Assembly (NCBI GenBank): GCA_964370435.1
Contig: CAYJJG010000005.1
Location: forward strand, 50,221-114,220
Length of the DNA stretch: 64,000 nt
DNA from: CALVGQ01 sp964370435
GTDB taxonomy: Bacteria > Bacillota_I > Bacilli_A > Erysipelotrichales > Erysipelotrichaceae
Reading direction: 5' to 3'
Shown here: positions 44,845-55,100 of the stretch, in pieces
Layout of the letters: each line of letters opens with the position of its first letter
Numbering within the stretch: the first letter of the stretch is position 1
Position numbers and translations under genes: made by a program
The notes under the pieces: generated by a model
The model's database searches: none
What the model was told of the DNA's origin: nothing
The model's input: the letters and a program-made list of their open reading frames with translations, nothing else

Positions 44845-45708
44845 TTACCTATAAGGCTTATTTTGATAATATTTATATATTGCTTGTGTACCCTCATCCG
44901 CTAATCCTTCATTTGATAATTGTTGATAGATGTCTTCTACTATATTTAAAACTGGAAGTTCAAGATTGAAGTCCTTCGCTTCCTGCTGTGCCAAGTTCAT
45001 ATCTTTAATAAAATGCTTAATATAAAACCCTGGATTAAAGTTTCCTTCAAGCATCTTAACAGCGGTATTACTCATTTGCCATGATCCAGCAGCACCTGCC
45101 CCTATTGCAGCTAATAACTCCTCTGGATTTAAATTAGCTGCCTTAGCATAATGAAGTGCTTCAGTTACGGCAGCTACAGTTCCAGCTATAGCAATCTGAT
45201 TTGCCATCTTGGTATGTTGACCACTTCCTGCTTCACCCATATACACCATATTTGTTCCCATCAATGCTAAAATGGGTTGCATAAGTTGATACACTTCTTT
45301 ATCACCACCGACCATAATCGATAAAGTACCATTCTTAGCACCATTGTCTCCTCCAGAAACAGGGGCATCCAACACTTTTAATTGGTGTTTTTTTCCTTCA
45401 TGATATAATTCATTTGCTAAAGTAGGACTAGATGTTGTCATATCGATGATAGTCGTGTCTTTTTTAGCATGTTTAAAAATCACTTCAAATACTTCTTTAA
45501 CGTCTTGAGGATAACCAACTATTGTAATAATTACCTCAACATCACTTACACACGTTGCTAAACTTTCATAAGCAATGGCACCAAACTGCTCACATACTTT
45601 TGCTTTACTATACGTACGATTATAAACTTGTACATGATGGTTAGCTTCACATAGATGTTTTACCATTGATTTGCCCATAACACCTGTTCCAATAAATGCT
45701 ATTTTCAT
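44845..45708 (-). CDS. 3-hydroxyisobutyrate dehydrogenase-family oxidoreductase
   Basis: A 287-residue beta-hydroxyacid dehydrogenase of the HIBADH/GarR family. The NAD(P)-binding GxGxxG is IAFIGTGVMGKSMVKHL, the substrate-binding DAPVSGGDNGAKNGTLSIMV and the catalytic lysine region GSGQHTKMANQ are intact. Members reduce or oxidise 3-hydroxyisobutyrate, tartronate semialdehyde or succinic semialdehyde; the substrate here is unknown and the neighbours give no clue. It follows the NusG_II/Gx-transporter pair after about 70 bases. Confidence 0.88.
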   Translation of the reverse strand: MKIAFIGTGVMGKSMVKHLCEANHHVQVYNRTYSKAKVCEQFGAIAYESLATCVSDVEVIITIVGYPQDVKEVFEVIFKHAKKDTTIIDMTTSSPTLANELYHEGKKHQLKVLDAPVSGGDNGAKNGTLSIMVGGDKEVYQLMQPILALMGTNMVYMGEAGSGQHTKMANQIAIAGTVAAVTEALHYAKAANLNPEELLAAIGAGAAGSWQMSNTAVKMLEGNFNPGFYIKHFIKDMNLAQQEAKDFNLELPVLNIVEDIYQQLSNEGLADEGTQAIYKYYQNKPYR

Positions 45709-45779
45709 AACTTCACCTCACTAAGTACATTATACTAAATACATAAACAAAAAGAAAAGGATATTCAAAATGAACTCCT

Positions 45780-46292
45780 TTATACTTTAAATCTTTTTAA
45801 TCGTGGATAGGCGTTACTTGCAATAAGTCCAGTTAAGATACCTGTTGGAATTGAAGTAAGTAGCAGTGTAGGAATAATAAACAACATACTTGTTTGATTA
45901 TAAATAAAACTTACAAGTAATACTTGTCCACTAGAATGAGCAATAGCACTTAGTAGTGAAGTAGAGACTACTGGTAGCTTTAACACTTTTTTACAAAGGA
46001 TTATCACAAGAGAACTTAGCGCAACTCCTGCTGCTGATATCCAAAAAGTAGTTCCAAAAATCGTACCTCGAAGTAAATTGCCAATAAGAACTCTTAGTAT
46101 ATTTACTTGAATCATCTCTTTAGTACCAAATAGCTCCATTGTAATTAAAGCTATAATATTCGCAAGACCAAATCTGATTCCAAACATTGGAATAAAAGGA
46201 ACGATATAAATAGACTCAAACAAATTTATTGCAATTGCCATAGCTGCCAACATTGTTAATAAGGTTAATTTGTTTACTTTATTTTTTGCCAT
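45780..46292 (-). CDS. Gx transporter family membrane protein (formerly Hpre_diP_synt_I)
   Basis: A 170-residue membrane protein with about five helices. The segments LLTMLAAMAIAINLFESIYI, VPFIPMFGIRFGLANII, FGTKEMIQVNILRVLIGNLL and SGQVLLVSFIY are typical of the family once annotated as heptaprenyl diphosphate synthase component I and now considered an ECF-like S-component of unknown substrate. It starts 2 bases after the NusG_II-domain gene; this pair is a frequent one in Bacillota, often next to flavin or quinone genes. Confidence 0.85.
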   Translation of the reverse strand: MAKNKVNKLTLLTMLAAMAIAINLFESIYIVPFIPMFGIRFGLANIIALITMELFGTKEMIQVNILRVLIGNLLRGTIFGTTFWISAAGVALSSLVIILCKKVLKLPVVSTSLLSAIAHSSGQVLLVSFIYNQTSMLFIIPTLLLTSIPTGILTGLIASNAYPRLKRFKV

Positions 46293-46294
46293 AA

Positions 46295-46648
46295 CTATTC
46301 CTCGTCTTCATACCAAATCCAAATATTATTTGGAAGACAAACAATAGGAATAAAGGAATTGATATCAATCCAACCTTGTTTTACACAATTATGATTTGGA
46401 CACTGCGTTGAATCTAAAGCACGAACCTTACCTTCATTCACTTCAAAATAAAGCATCCCATAATCACCTTCTAATTCATATACTTCATTAACCATTGAAT
46501 CTACACGCATCACTTCTTGATCATTATAATATACAATGATTTCTGGATTATCGTTTTGTTGAGACTGTGTTATTAAATACTGTACCCCTAGTAAACTTGC
46601 CGCTAGTATTATTACTCCTAAAATTATATATATATCTTTTCTTTTCAT
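46295..46648 (-). CDS. NusG domain II-containing membrane-anchored protein
   Basis: A 117-residue protein with an N-terminal membrane anchor (IYIILGVIILAASLLGVQYL) and an extracytoplasmic NusG_II-like domain ending in DSTQCPNHNCVKQGWIDINS and FIPIVCLPNNIWIW, with the conserved CPNxxCVxxG and CLPN motifs. ATG at 46648 is used since GGGAGG lies upstream; the in-frame TTG at 46660 is within that site. The function is unknown, though it is co-transcribed with the Gx-type transporter. Confidence 0.85.
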   Translation of the reverse strand: MKRKDIYIILGVIILAASLLGVQYLITQSQQNDNPEIIVYYNDQEVMRVDSMVNEVYELEGDYGMLYFEVNEGKVRALDSTQCPNHNCVKQGWIDINSFIPIVCLPNNIWIWYEDEE

Positions 46649-46686
46649 ATTTCCTCCCAAATATAGGCATTATAGCACGATTTAAA

Positions 46687-48057
46687 CTACGAAACTAGTT
46701 TTGTTAAATCTTTAGCCCAATAACCTTTTGACAATCTTTTTAAACCTAGTATCATTCTTACTAATTGTTCTATTTGTGCAAGCAGTAAAACTATTGCGAT
46801 ATGTTCAATACCTAACAAATATACTGAACCGAAGGCTATTGGTAAGCCTACAAAATACATGATACCAGAATCTAAAAATTGAATAACTTTTGCATCGCCA
46901 CCTGCTCGTAGTATGGAAAATACCATAAAATTTATTAATCTCATTGATATTTTAATTGCTAAGACATTCACTGCAGCAGTAGCTAAATTATACACTATTA
47001 CTTCTTTAATTCCAAATAAACTTACCATATTTCCAGCAAACAAAATCATCAATAAAACAAAAACAAAAGAGAGCATGAAACTTAGCGCTAAATAATAGCG
47101 TTGTTCCTGTTTAGCTAACTCAATTCTACCTTCACCCAGTCGTATACCTATTAAGATACTAATAGCTGCGCCATAACCATAGACAATATATACAAAAATA
47201 TTATAGATTTGATTCGCAACATAATAAGCATCCATTGATTGGGTTCCTAATATCCCAAAAGCTTTTACAAATAAAGTACTACCAAAACCAAAGAGCGATT
47301 CATTAATAATTAATGGACTCATTTTTAGTAGTATCGGTTTTACAAATTCCCAGTTTAAATCAAACATTTCCGATGCCTTACCTATGAACGATTGCTTTGT
47401 TTTAAATGCGTAGCAAATATTTACTACTAAAACAATAATTTGCCCTAGTAAGGTTCCAAGTGCTGCACCACGCACCCCTAATGCTGGTATAAACCAAAGA
47501 CCAAAGATAAAAATTGCATTAAGTACAATGTTAGCAATTGCCCCAATAATGCCGATATACAAAGTGATTTTTGCCTGATGTGTACTTCTATATAAGCACT
47601 GAAACACATTGTTTATAGCAAAGGGAATCATCGCGTATTTAGATATCTGTAAATACTGCATGCTAAAAACTAAAAGTTCTGTATCATTCATATAGAAACT
47701 CAATATTTGTCTTGCAAAAAACAAGGATAAAGCAAACCAAAATAAAGAATTAATTAGACTAAGTATTAATCCTAAACCAAAAACCCGCTTAAGATTTAGT
47801 ATTTGTTTAGATCCATAAAATTGTGCAGCAAACATTGATATTCCACTAGATATTCCATAACCCACTAAGTTTTGTAAGACATCAATTTGAGCAGCAGTCC
47901 CCACTGCGGTAACTTTATTAATCCTTGTTACCATCATTGTATCAACTATACTCATACAACTACTCAATAACATCTGTAAAGAAAGAGGAAATGCAGTTCT
48001 AAATGTTCTTTGATAAAATGCTTTATCACCAACATACTTTAATAAAATATTACGCAT
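46687..48057 (-). CDS. MATE-family multidrug/cation efflux transporter
   Basis: A 456-residue inner-membrane antiporter with 12 predicted helices, the normal MATE length. N-terminal FRTAFPLSLQMLLSSCMSIV followed by DTMMVTRI, the repeat in the second half IINESLFGFGSTLFVKAFGI, and RAGGDAKVIQFLDSG are typical of NorM/DinF relatives. It would export cationic compounds using Na+ or H+. The start is taken at ATG 48057, because an extended frame to 48117 would include the G-rich leader and add a non-family N-terminus. That leader contains an unusual G7 tract (plus-strand C7 at 48068-48074). Confidence 0.9.
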   Translation of the reverse strand: MRNILLKYVGDKAFYQRTFRTAFPLSLQMLLSSCMSIVDTMMVTRINKVTAVGTAAQIDVLQNLVGYGISSGISMFAAQFYGSKQILNLKRVFGLGLILSLINSLFWFALSLFFARQILSFYMNDTELLVFSMQYLQISKYAMIPFAINNVFQCLYRSTHQAKITLYIGIIGAIANIVLNAIFIFGLWFIPALGVRGAALGTLLGQIIVLVVNICYAFKTKQSFIGKASEMFDLNWEFVKPILLKMSPLIINESLFGFGSTLFVKAFGILGTQSMDAYYVANQIYNIFVYIVYGYGAAISILIGIRLGEGRIELAKQEQRYYLALSFMLSFVFVLLMILFAGNMVSLFGIKEVIVYNLATAAVNVLAIKISMRLINFMVFSILRAGGDAKVIQFLDSGIMYFVGLPIAFGSVYLLGIEHIAIVLLLAQIEQLVRMILGLKRLSKGYWAKDLTKLVS

Positions 48058-48062
48058 TCTTT

Positions 48063-48074
48063 CCCCACCCCCCC
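48063..48074 (-). repeat. G4-T-G7 homopolymer tract just before the MATE gene
   Basis: Plus strand CCCCACCCCCCC at 48063-48074, i.e. GGGGGGGTGGGG on the coding strand, 5 bases before the ATG, doubling as the ribosome binding site. Such a GC run is striking in DNA that is about two-thirds AT. Confidence 0.8.
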
Positions 48075-48144
48075 TGAATACTTTTCTTATTGTAACATCG
48101 AAATAATAAAAGTGCATGAATTTTTTACACTGCTATAATAAATT

Positions 48145-48184
48145 TAAAAGGATTAACTTCTGTACTATATACAGAAATCAATCC
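48145..48184 (-). terminator. Terminator after the adhesin gene
   Basis: Two-part stem: GGATT (48150-48154) with AATCC (48180-48184), and TTCTGTA (48158-48164) with TACAGAA (48170-48176), then TTTTAAATTTATT on the minus strand. Confidence 0.8.
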
Positions 48185-48241
48185 TATTACTAACTTCCTA
48201 TTTAATAATATTGTTCAAATAATTACTTTATTTCTAATTAT

Positions 48242-50734
48242 TTATGATATTCTTTTTCTTTTATTTTTAGTTTTTCCACCTAATAAGGTTACTGTTATTC
48301 CCAACAAAAATGTTACTGCACCACAAATTAATAATACTAACTGATCATTATTGTCACTTGTATCAGGAACTGCAGAAGTAGCAATTTCGTTTTGTTTGCC
48401 AACTTCATGGTTATTTGCTGTGGTTGTTTGTGGGGTTGGTGGTAAGATAGGCTCTGGATTTACTGGTGGAGCTCCTATTAACGGTTTTGTAACCGGAGTT
48501 GTTTCTACAGTTGGTGTAGACGGTGTTGATGTCGATGGTATCGTTACTGCTGCTGTTGTTGTTACACTACTAGAACTAGATGACACATTAGAAACTGGGG
48601 GAATTATTTTTTCATTAGTCGCTATTAACAATATTAACTCACCACTAGTAACTTCAATTTGTATTCCTTGCAATACATTATCAACATCAGCTATTCCTGC
48701 AAAAGAGGATATATCATAATCTGTTGGAGCTATTACTTCTGCTATAGTATAAATTCCAACCGGAATATTTGAAAAGCTATATAAATCCCCTGCAGTAGGA
48801 ACACTCATGTAAACTGTTCCATCTTGCGCAGTTAAACTAAAGCTTGCTCCTAAAAGTGGTATGTCTGTATTATCTTGATCAACTTTAGACAACAATACAT
48901 TCCCCATTTCTATAGATGGAGTTGGCAGTTTCAAGTTAGTTGCTTCAAAATATAAGTAAAGTTCGTCAATAGTTAGTTCAAACTCAAAATAGTTGTCACC
49001 TTTTTCATCAGTAAAGGCTGTATATTTCCCATCACTATCTCGTTTATATATGCTTAATGAATTTGTATCATGCTCTGGTGCATTGATTTCATATAGTCTA
49101 TATGTTCCTTGTGGTAAATCCTCAAAATTTACGACTCCTGTTTCTGTGGTTTCTTTTGTTTCCACTAGCATAGGTATTGTACCGGCTACCATGCGATATA
49201 GCGCAAATTCAACCTTTGCTATCGGTGTTTTAGATGTTGTATAGGTACCTTCATCATATTTATTAAGATAGATATTTCCAGTTGAATTTGTTCCCCCTGC
49301 TCCAGCACTACTACCATTGATATACATTCTATTTACAGACAGTACATTATCAATAACCCCGCTATCATAACTTGCTGTAACTTGGTTTGTATATTCTCGT
49401 CCTGGTTTATTTTCAAGATTCACATTAAATCCAATAAAATAAGGTATTATACGATTTTGAATTAGATTATCTATCACAATATCTTTAGTTGTACCATCAT
49501 ATAGTGTTAATGTATGACTCCCATTGTATCCTAATGTTTTCATCAACGCTTCAACTTCTGCATCTGTATATTCATTAACAGCTCTTAAATAAGCTTCAAA
49601 TTCAACATTGTTTTCTGTATAAACCATCCCATTGCTACCTATTGTACCTAAATTAACGATGGCTATCTTTCGATCAGCGCTCAGCCCCCATGTAGGGACA
49701 GTAGAATCCGCAACAGCTTGTTCCCAAGCAGCCGTATCTGCATAGTCTCCATCTTCTTCATCCATGATAAGCATCTTGTTATTAATTACCGTAAGTAATT
49801 CAAATTGATTAGTTGATGCCCCTTCCGCGTTTGCGGGTCTAAATACCGGTGTCCTTAAAGACAATCCCCTAAATGTTTGACCATCATCGAACAATTCATC
49901 ACGAATTATAACATTTTGATGAAAATCATAGGTATCGGTTGATTTATAACTTACGAGTTCTTTGTAGTCATCATATCCAAAAGTAACTATCCATTCGCCC
50001 GTTGGAATATCACCTGAGGTATTAACCCTCCCATTAGCGAATTTTTTTATATTTGGCATTTCTCCATTGATATATCGCTCTGCAGGAAATTCTGCGCCTT
50101 CTGTACTACCTGAAGTATCAGTTTTAGGAAAGGTTGCGTCAATATCATGCTTACCCACTGTCATAGGTATCGTTTCAGCATTTTGACCATCATGCGAAAA
50201 ACTCCCTACTAATTCAAAAAAACCTGTTTTTCCAGTATTGTTTATTTCAAAATCTGTATGAGCTACAAATTGAATGTAGTAATCACCTACAGTGGTGGTT
50301 TTATCGTTATCAACTAGCATCCAATACCCTAACTGTTTAGTTGGGTTATTTAAATCATAAACTGGTGCATATTCTTTTGTTATATCTAAACCTACAACAG
50401 AAAATTCTGTATTCTTAGGCATAGGTATTGTAAAATAATCACCACCTTTAACCAATATTGTATCGTCGATATTCCATGAATATTGTAAAGTTACACCTAA
50501 ATTATCTGAAACATCAATAGTATCCTTTATAACTTTATCATCTTCTATAACTATAATTTCAACTGAATCTTTAATATAAGAAAACTTATCTACAGTAACA
50601 TTTGTCACTGATGTTATATCATCTTGTAATACAGGCACAGCATCAGCCGTAGCCTGCCCCTTATCTACTAAAACCAAACAAACCAGCACCATAACCGCAA
50701 TTAGGGTTATCATCGAAAAAAATCTTTTCTTCAT
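48242..50734 (-). CDS. Large wall-anchored adhesin with Cna/SpaA-type domains and VPDTSD sorting signal
   Basis: An 830-residue surface protein. It has a signal peptide (residues 1 to about 31), then an N-terminal region (about 35-480) of the collagen-adhesin/SdrG-like DEv-IgG type (YSWNIDDTILVKGGDYFTIP, FSHDGQNAETIPMTVGKHDI). Two prealbumin-like SpaA/CnaB modules follow (about 490-600: LNKYDEGTYTTSKTPIAKVE, FEDLPQGTYRLYEINAPE; about 615-700: LLSKVDQDNTDIPLLGASFS, FSNIPVGIYTIAEVIAP), then a Ser/Thr/Pro-rich wall-spanning linker (about 720-780). The C-terminal sorting signal is VPDTSD (789-794), a hydrophobic helix and KNKRKRIS. Thr-Ser in place of Thr-Gly in the LPXTG-like motif is unusual. 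It is 73 bases downstream of a sortase gene, its likely anchoring enzyme. CnaB modules often carry isopeptide bonds. Confidence 0.88.
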   Translation of the reverse strand: MKKRFFSMITLIAVMVLVCLVLVDKGQATADAVPVLQDDITSVTNVTVDKFSYIKDSVEIIVIEDDKVIKDTIDVSDNLGVTLQYSWNIDDTILVKGGDYFTIPMPKNTEFSVVGLDITKEYAPVYDLNNPTKQLGYWMLVDNDKTTTVGDYYIQFVAHTDFEINNTGKTGFFELVGSFSHDGQNAETIPMTVGKHDIDATFPKTDTSGSTEGAEFPAERYINGEMPNIKKFANGRVNTSGDIPTGEWIVTFGYDDYKELVSYKSTDTYDFHQNVIIRDELFDDGQTFRGLSLRTPVFRPANAEGASTNQFELLTVINNKMLIMDEEDGDYADTAAWEQAVADSTVPTWGLSADRKIAIVNLGTIGSNGMVYTENNVEFEAYLRAVNEYTDAEVEALMKTLGYNGSHTLTLYDGTTKDIVIDNLIQNRIIPYFIGFNVNLENKPGREYTNQVTASYDSGVIDNVLSVNRMYINGSSAGAGGTNSTGNIYLNKYDEGTYTTSKTPIAKVEFALYRMVAGTIPMLVETKETTETGVVNFEDLPQGTYRLYEINAPEHDTNSLSIYKRDSDGKYTAFTDEKGDNYFEFELTIDELYLYFEATNLKLPTPSIEMGNVLLSKVDQDNTDIPLLGASFSLTAQDGTVYMSVPTAGDLYSFSNIPVGIYTIAEVIAPTDYDISSFAGIADVDNVLQGIQIEVTSGELILLIATNEKIIPPVSNVSSSSSSVTTTAAVTIPSTSTPSTPTVETTPVTKPLIGAPPVNPEPILPPTPQTTTANNHEVGKQNEIATSAVPDTSDNNDQLVLLICGAVTFLLGITVTLLGGKTKNKRKRIS

Positions 50735-50807
50735 TGTTTCTTTCCCTCTCTTTATCTTTGAACTGTTGTTATTTTTTTTATAAAGCGTTTTACAAAGTGT
50801 TTCTTGT

Positions 50808-51557
50808 CTATTGTATTAGTTTTGCCACTACAACACTTCTTCCATTTTGTGAGGTTTCACTACAGGTTGAAAGTGTTAAAATTTTATCATTTTTTACAAT
50901 AGGTGTTTCAATTAAATATAGTGATAACTGTGAAAGTTGATCATTATATTCCTTCAAATCTACTTGGTCAAAATCTGTATATTGATAATACTCAAAATGT
51001 CCGTTACCTAAAGTTACATCTTCATCAAAATATGCTATAACTTCATAAGTATATAATGCACCCTCTACATAGATATCTATAGATTTGTGTTCTTCTAAAT
51101 ACTCATAGTTACTGTAATTTAAAATGCTTCCAAACATTGTTCCATTTCGCATATTATGGGAATAGATAACAAGGTTATCAGAAATAGGTTCAAGACTGGA
51201 ATTATATCCTACAAAAGGTACACCACTTACAGAATATTTGCCATTAATGTCTTTCCTTAGATAATATTCAACATCTTGAGGTGTATACATTATTGGATAA
51301 TCAATCACTGTTCCTGTAATTGTTATCCAACCTGTAATATCTTGGTTGATTTCTTTTAAGGCGCTAAAATCAATCAACTTACTTTCGGTTTGTTTCGTTT
51401 GTTCTGTTGAAACGTCGTTAATCATTATAGTTTCTTTTATGCTAACCATTTCTTCAAACTGTTCTGCTTGCGCTTCCCTTTGCAACAAATCCCAACCTGC
51501 AAAACTAAAAAACACAAATGAACTACAAAACAATAGTGCAATCACTATCTTTCTCAT
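50808..51557 (-). CDS. srtB: Class B sortase
   Basis: A 249-residue membrane-anchored transpeptidase (N-terminal helix IVIALLFCSSFVFFSFAGWD). The class B core is present: ITGWITITGTVIDYPIMYTP, the catalytic histidine (about 134) in VIYSHNMRNGTMFGSI, the cysteine (about 232) in LTLSTCS and the arginine (about 240) in NGRSVVVAKL. It should cleave the sorting signal of the adhesin encoded just downstream and link it to peptidoglycan. ATG at 51557 is used with AAAGGGGG upstream; a TTG directly before it is the alternative. The promoter region is the AT-rich gap at 51558-52103. Confidence 0.92.
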   Translation of the reverse strand: MRKIVIALLFCSSFVFFSFAGWDLLQREAQAEQFEEMVSIKETIMINDVSTEQTKQTESKLIDFSALKEINQDITGWITITGTVIDYPIMYTPQDVEYYLRKDINGKYSVSGVPFVGYNSSLEPISDNLVIYSHNMRNGTMFGSILNYSNYEYLEEHKSIDIYVEGALYTYEVIAYFDEDVTLGNGHFEYYQYTDFDQVDLKEYNDQLSQLSLYLIETPIVKNDKILTLSTCSETSQNGRSVVVAKLIQ

Positions 51558-52103
51558 CAAATCTGAGCCCCCTTTTTCTCAAATATGGTTACTGATATGA
51601 AGATATGAATTCATTTAAATACTATTAAATAAAGAAATTTCACTGATTATTACGCTTTATTTTAGTGAAATTTATCTAAATCTTTCAAAATTTTACCATA
51701 ATATATCACTTTTATCAATAAAATGTAATAATATTTTATTGTTTTTTAAATATCATTATCATCTTAATATCCAATCATCAAAGCAATTATAAAAGCGATT
51801 TCACAATATTAAAGATATTAAAATTTAAATATTATATTTACTAAAATTAATTTAATCTATTTTTTATTCTCTCATTTATAAAAACTGATTGCCTTCATCT
51901 TTACCTAATTCTACATGGTGAAGTCATCACCACTGTTAATTTACTGTAACTTTCTTTCATATGAAATATTTAATAAACAAAATAACACGACTGAACTACT
52001 CCATTTGATATTGCCAACCATCCGCTGCTGACTACACCTTTAATACTGTAAATCAAATCATTAACTATGTACATGTTAAAATCTTGCTACATTCAATTAC
52101 AAT
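51558..52103. other. AT-rich intergenic region upstream of the sortase gene
   Basis: About 545 bases with no convincing gene on either strand. It contains a 10-bp stem AAATTTCACT / AGTGAAATTT (51635-51644, 51664-51673) and a GC-richer stretch at about 51895-52040 with no coding pattern. It presumably holds the sortase-adhesin promoter, which I could not define. Confidence 0.6.
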
Positions 52104-52141
52104 AAAAAAAGAATGTTCATTCCTTAATGATGAACATTCTT
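52104..52141 (-). terminator. Terminator after the FIST/EAL/GGDEF gene
   Basis: Perfect 12-bp stem AAGAATGTTCAT / ATGAACATTCTT (52109-52120, 52130-52141) with a 9-base loop, then seven Ts on the minus strand. Confidence 0.9.
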
Positions 52142-52147
52142 ATTAAT

Positions 52148-55100
52148 TTAATTATCTTGATAAATATTAAATTTGTTTTTACCCTCATTTTTAGATTTAT
52201 ATAGGGCTTTATCTGCTTTGTGATTTAATTTTTCATAATCGGTGCCATGTTCAGGAACAAGCGCAACTCCAATACTAACTCCCACTTGCTCAAACTCTAA
52301 ATTTCGAATAGAAATATTACGTACTTGTTCAACGATGCGTGCAACAATTTCTTCAGTTTCTTGAGTGCTCGATAAATTCTGCAGTAATAAGACAAATTCA
52401 TCGCCGCCAGTACGCCCAAGAATATCATCACTACGTAAAACACTTCGAACCGCTCGCACAAAATCTTGTAAATAAATATCACCAGTTTGATGCCCGTAGC
52501 GATCATTAATTTCCTTGAAATTATCTACATCCAATAATACTAGCGCTTGAATCTTATCTGTGGATTCTATTTCATGAATAGCATCGGTAATCTTTTCTAC
52601 TGCAGCAGATCTTGAATAGGTTCTTGTCAGGGTATCTGTTTCAATACTCTTTTGAAGACTTCTTGTTAAGAAGTAACTAGACTCTAATGCTTTCATTAAA
52701 TCATTTCTATTTTGACTTGCTAATCGCATGTTAATAATAAAGTAGATAAATAACATAAATGCTAAACCTAATGCAAAAAACAGCGTATCATTGGTAACTT
52801 TACTAGTTAAAGCATCGTTTACTTCAGACGATACGATACTAACAACACACCAATCAGTTCCAGGTATGCGCATCATAACAGCTGAGCGCTCTTCATCATT
52901 TACATAATAATTTAATAATACTGGATTACTTTCTTCCATATCTTTTCTAATGGACTCTGTCGTATGACCATTATAAATATCCAACGAATCTATAAAGGTA
53001 TACATATTACCGTCTAAAAACAAGTTATTACTATCTCCACTTAAAACAATTGCTGTTCCATCTACTTCACAAAGATGGAAAAACGCTTCTCCTCCAAAGC
53101 TCCTTAATGCAAGGATATGAGCGAAAGTGTCTAAATAATATTTTCCAATCACTTCCCCTATTTTAATCCCTTGTTCATCATAAATACTTGAAGTTAACAA
53201 CAAAATATCACGTCCACTTTTTTCTTCAATCATAGGACTGTGCACAGCTACTTGTTCAGTAAGGGCTACACCATAAATTTCATCAATGTTTACTTCTAAT
53301 TGTTCATCGTAGCTGTTTACTGCTGTAGTGCCATCAAATGAAACATAAAGTTCACTAAAATCAGATAACCGCTGTAGCTCTAGTAGTGTTTCGTTTAACA
53401 TTACTTCATCATCATAGACTTGTCCTAACGCTACACTAATAGTTACTAAATTATTATGAGCATCCTCCATTACTACTGAAATTTTATCAGCCATGCCCGT
53501 AGCAATTTCCACTAAATAAGAATCACTCATTTCTTTTGTCGAATTACCATTTTGTTTGGCAAAATTAAGAATTGAAATTAATGTCAATAACGCAAGAAAG
53601 ATTCCTCCCCAAAACATAATTAAATTATTTCTTTTAATCAGATTTGTATTATGGGTAATTTCTTTTAATTCAAATTCTTCATTATTCTCATTATTTTTTT
53701 GTTTTTCTATGTTTTCAGCGGAAACAATATACATTTCATCTAAGGACATTGGTTTGGAAAACAAATAACCTTGTGAATAATGCACACCACAACTTACTAA
53801 TCGTTTTTGCATCGATGCCGTTTCTACAAATTCTGCAATTAACTGAACATCCATTTTCTTCCCCATAAAGGAAATACTTTCTAAAATTTGCTCATAACTA
53901 ATATCTGTTCCTAGCAGTTGAGTTAGCGAACCATTTATCTTTATATAATCAATAGCTAAATTACCAATTTCAATAAAGTTTGAATATCCAGCACCAAAAT
54001 CATCCACGGCAACCTTAATACCATATTGCTTCACACGACGAATAAATTCACGTAATACATTCGGGTTCTCGATTCTTTCTGTTTCAACAATCTCGAATAT
54101 AAAATGTCCAGGACGTCGCATACTATCTAGCTTAGTAAACAACTTAGTAACAAATTCTTCACTAATAACATCAAAGTAAGAAATATTTAAAGTAATAATT
54201 TCATCACGATCACCAAACAAATCAAGTACCTTCATAATCATTTTTTCACTTAATTTTAAATATAAATTATACTTTTTAGAAATTTCCATGAAATCTCCAG
54301 GAAATAACACTTTACCATGCTCATCTCGAATACGCATTAAAGCTTCATAGCAAAAAAAGCAATTAGTTTTATTATCTTGTATTCCTTGAAAATAAGGTAT
54401 TACTTCATTGTTTTCAATGGCATTCTGGATAGTTTTAACCATTTTAAAATCATCATTAATTTCTTGGTTAACGCTTTCTTTCATTTCCTCTACATAAAAG
54501 AAGTTTTCTTTAATTCCAGATAAATATTCTGCTTGTTTTTTCAGATTATGAATCATCATTCCTTTTACAGTAACTACAAAGCGATTCTTAAATTTAATAG
54601 GATATTCTTGTCTTTCACAGGTATTAAAAATAGCACGAGCAACACTAATAAACCTTTCAGGTAATAACTTTCTGTCAGTAGTAAAATAAAAAGAAGTGTG
54701 ATCATATAAATACATATTAAAATTGTATTTTGGATATTCTACATCCATAACCTCTTTTATATATTCCACATTAAACATCACTAACTTATCATAAGCTAGA
54801 TTTCCATATTTTTGTATAATCTGTTCTGCATCTTCAATGTGTATAAAACATATATATTTTTCTAAATCATCACCTTGTTCAAGGATAAACTGTGAAGTTG
54901 ATTTTAGTCCTAGAGTATTCCCATAAGAAATACGATTTTTCATTCGACTTTCAATTTCCATTAAAGATTTAAGGAAACTACCATCGTTTTGTTCATTGAG
55001 TGTTTCTTGTACTAGTTCAATTTGACTAAGTAATTCATCATTTTCATTAGCTAATCCATCGATTGATGAAAAGGCATCTAAATTGAACTCTAAATAATTT

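Noticed and set aside
48058..48117. 20-residue N-terminal extension of the MATE protein
   Set aside because: It would translate the G-rich leader and does not resemble any MATE N-terminus.
48351..48719. Plus-strand 122-codon open frame opposite the adhesin
   Set aside because: It mirrors the Thr/Pro-rich linker of the adhesin; low-complexity coding sequence often leaves the opposite strand open.
51895..52040. GC-richer stretch in the sortase upstream region as a possible gene or RNA
   Set aside because: No open frame over 40 codons with a ribosome binding site and no clear stem could be found.
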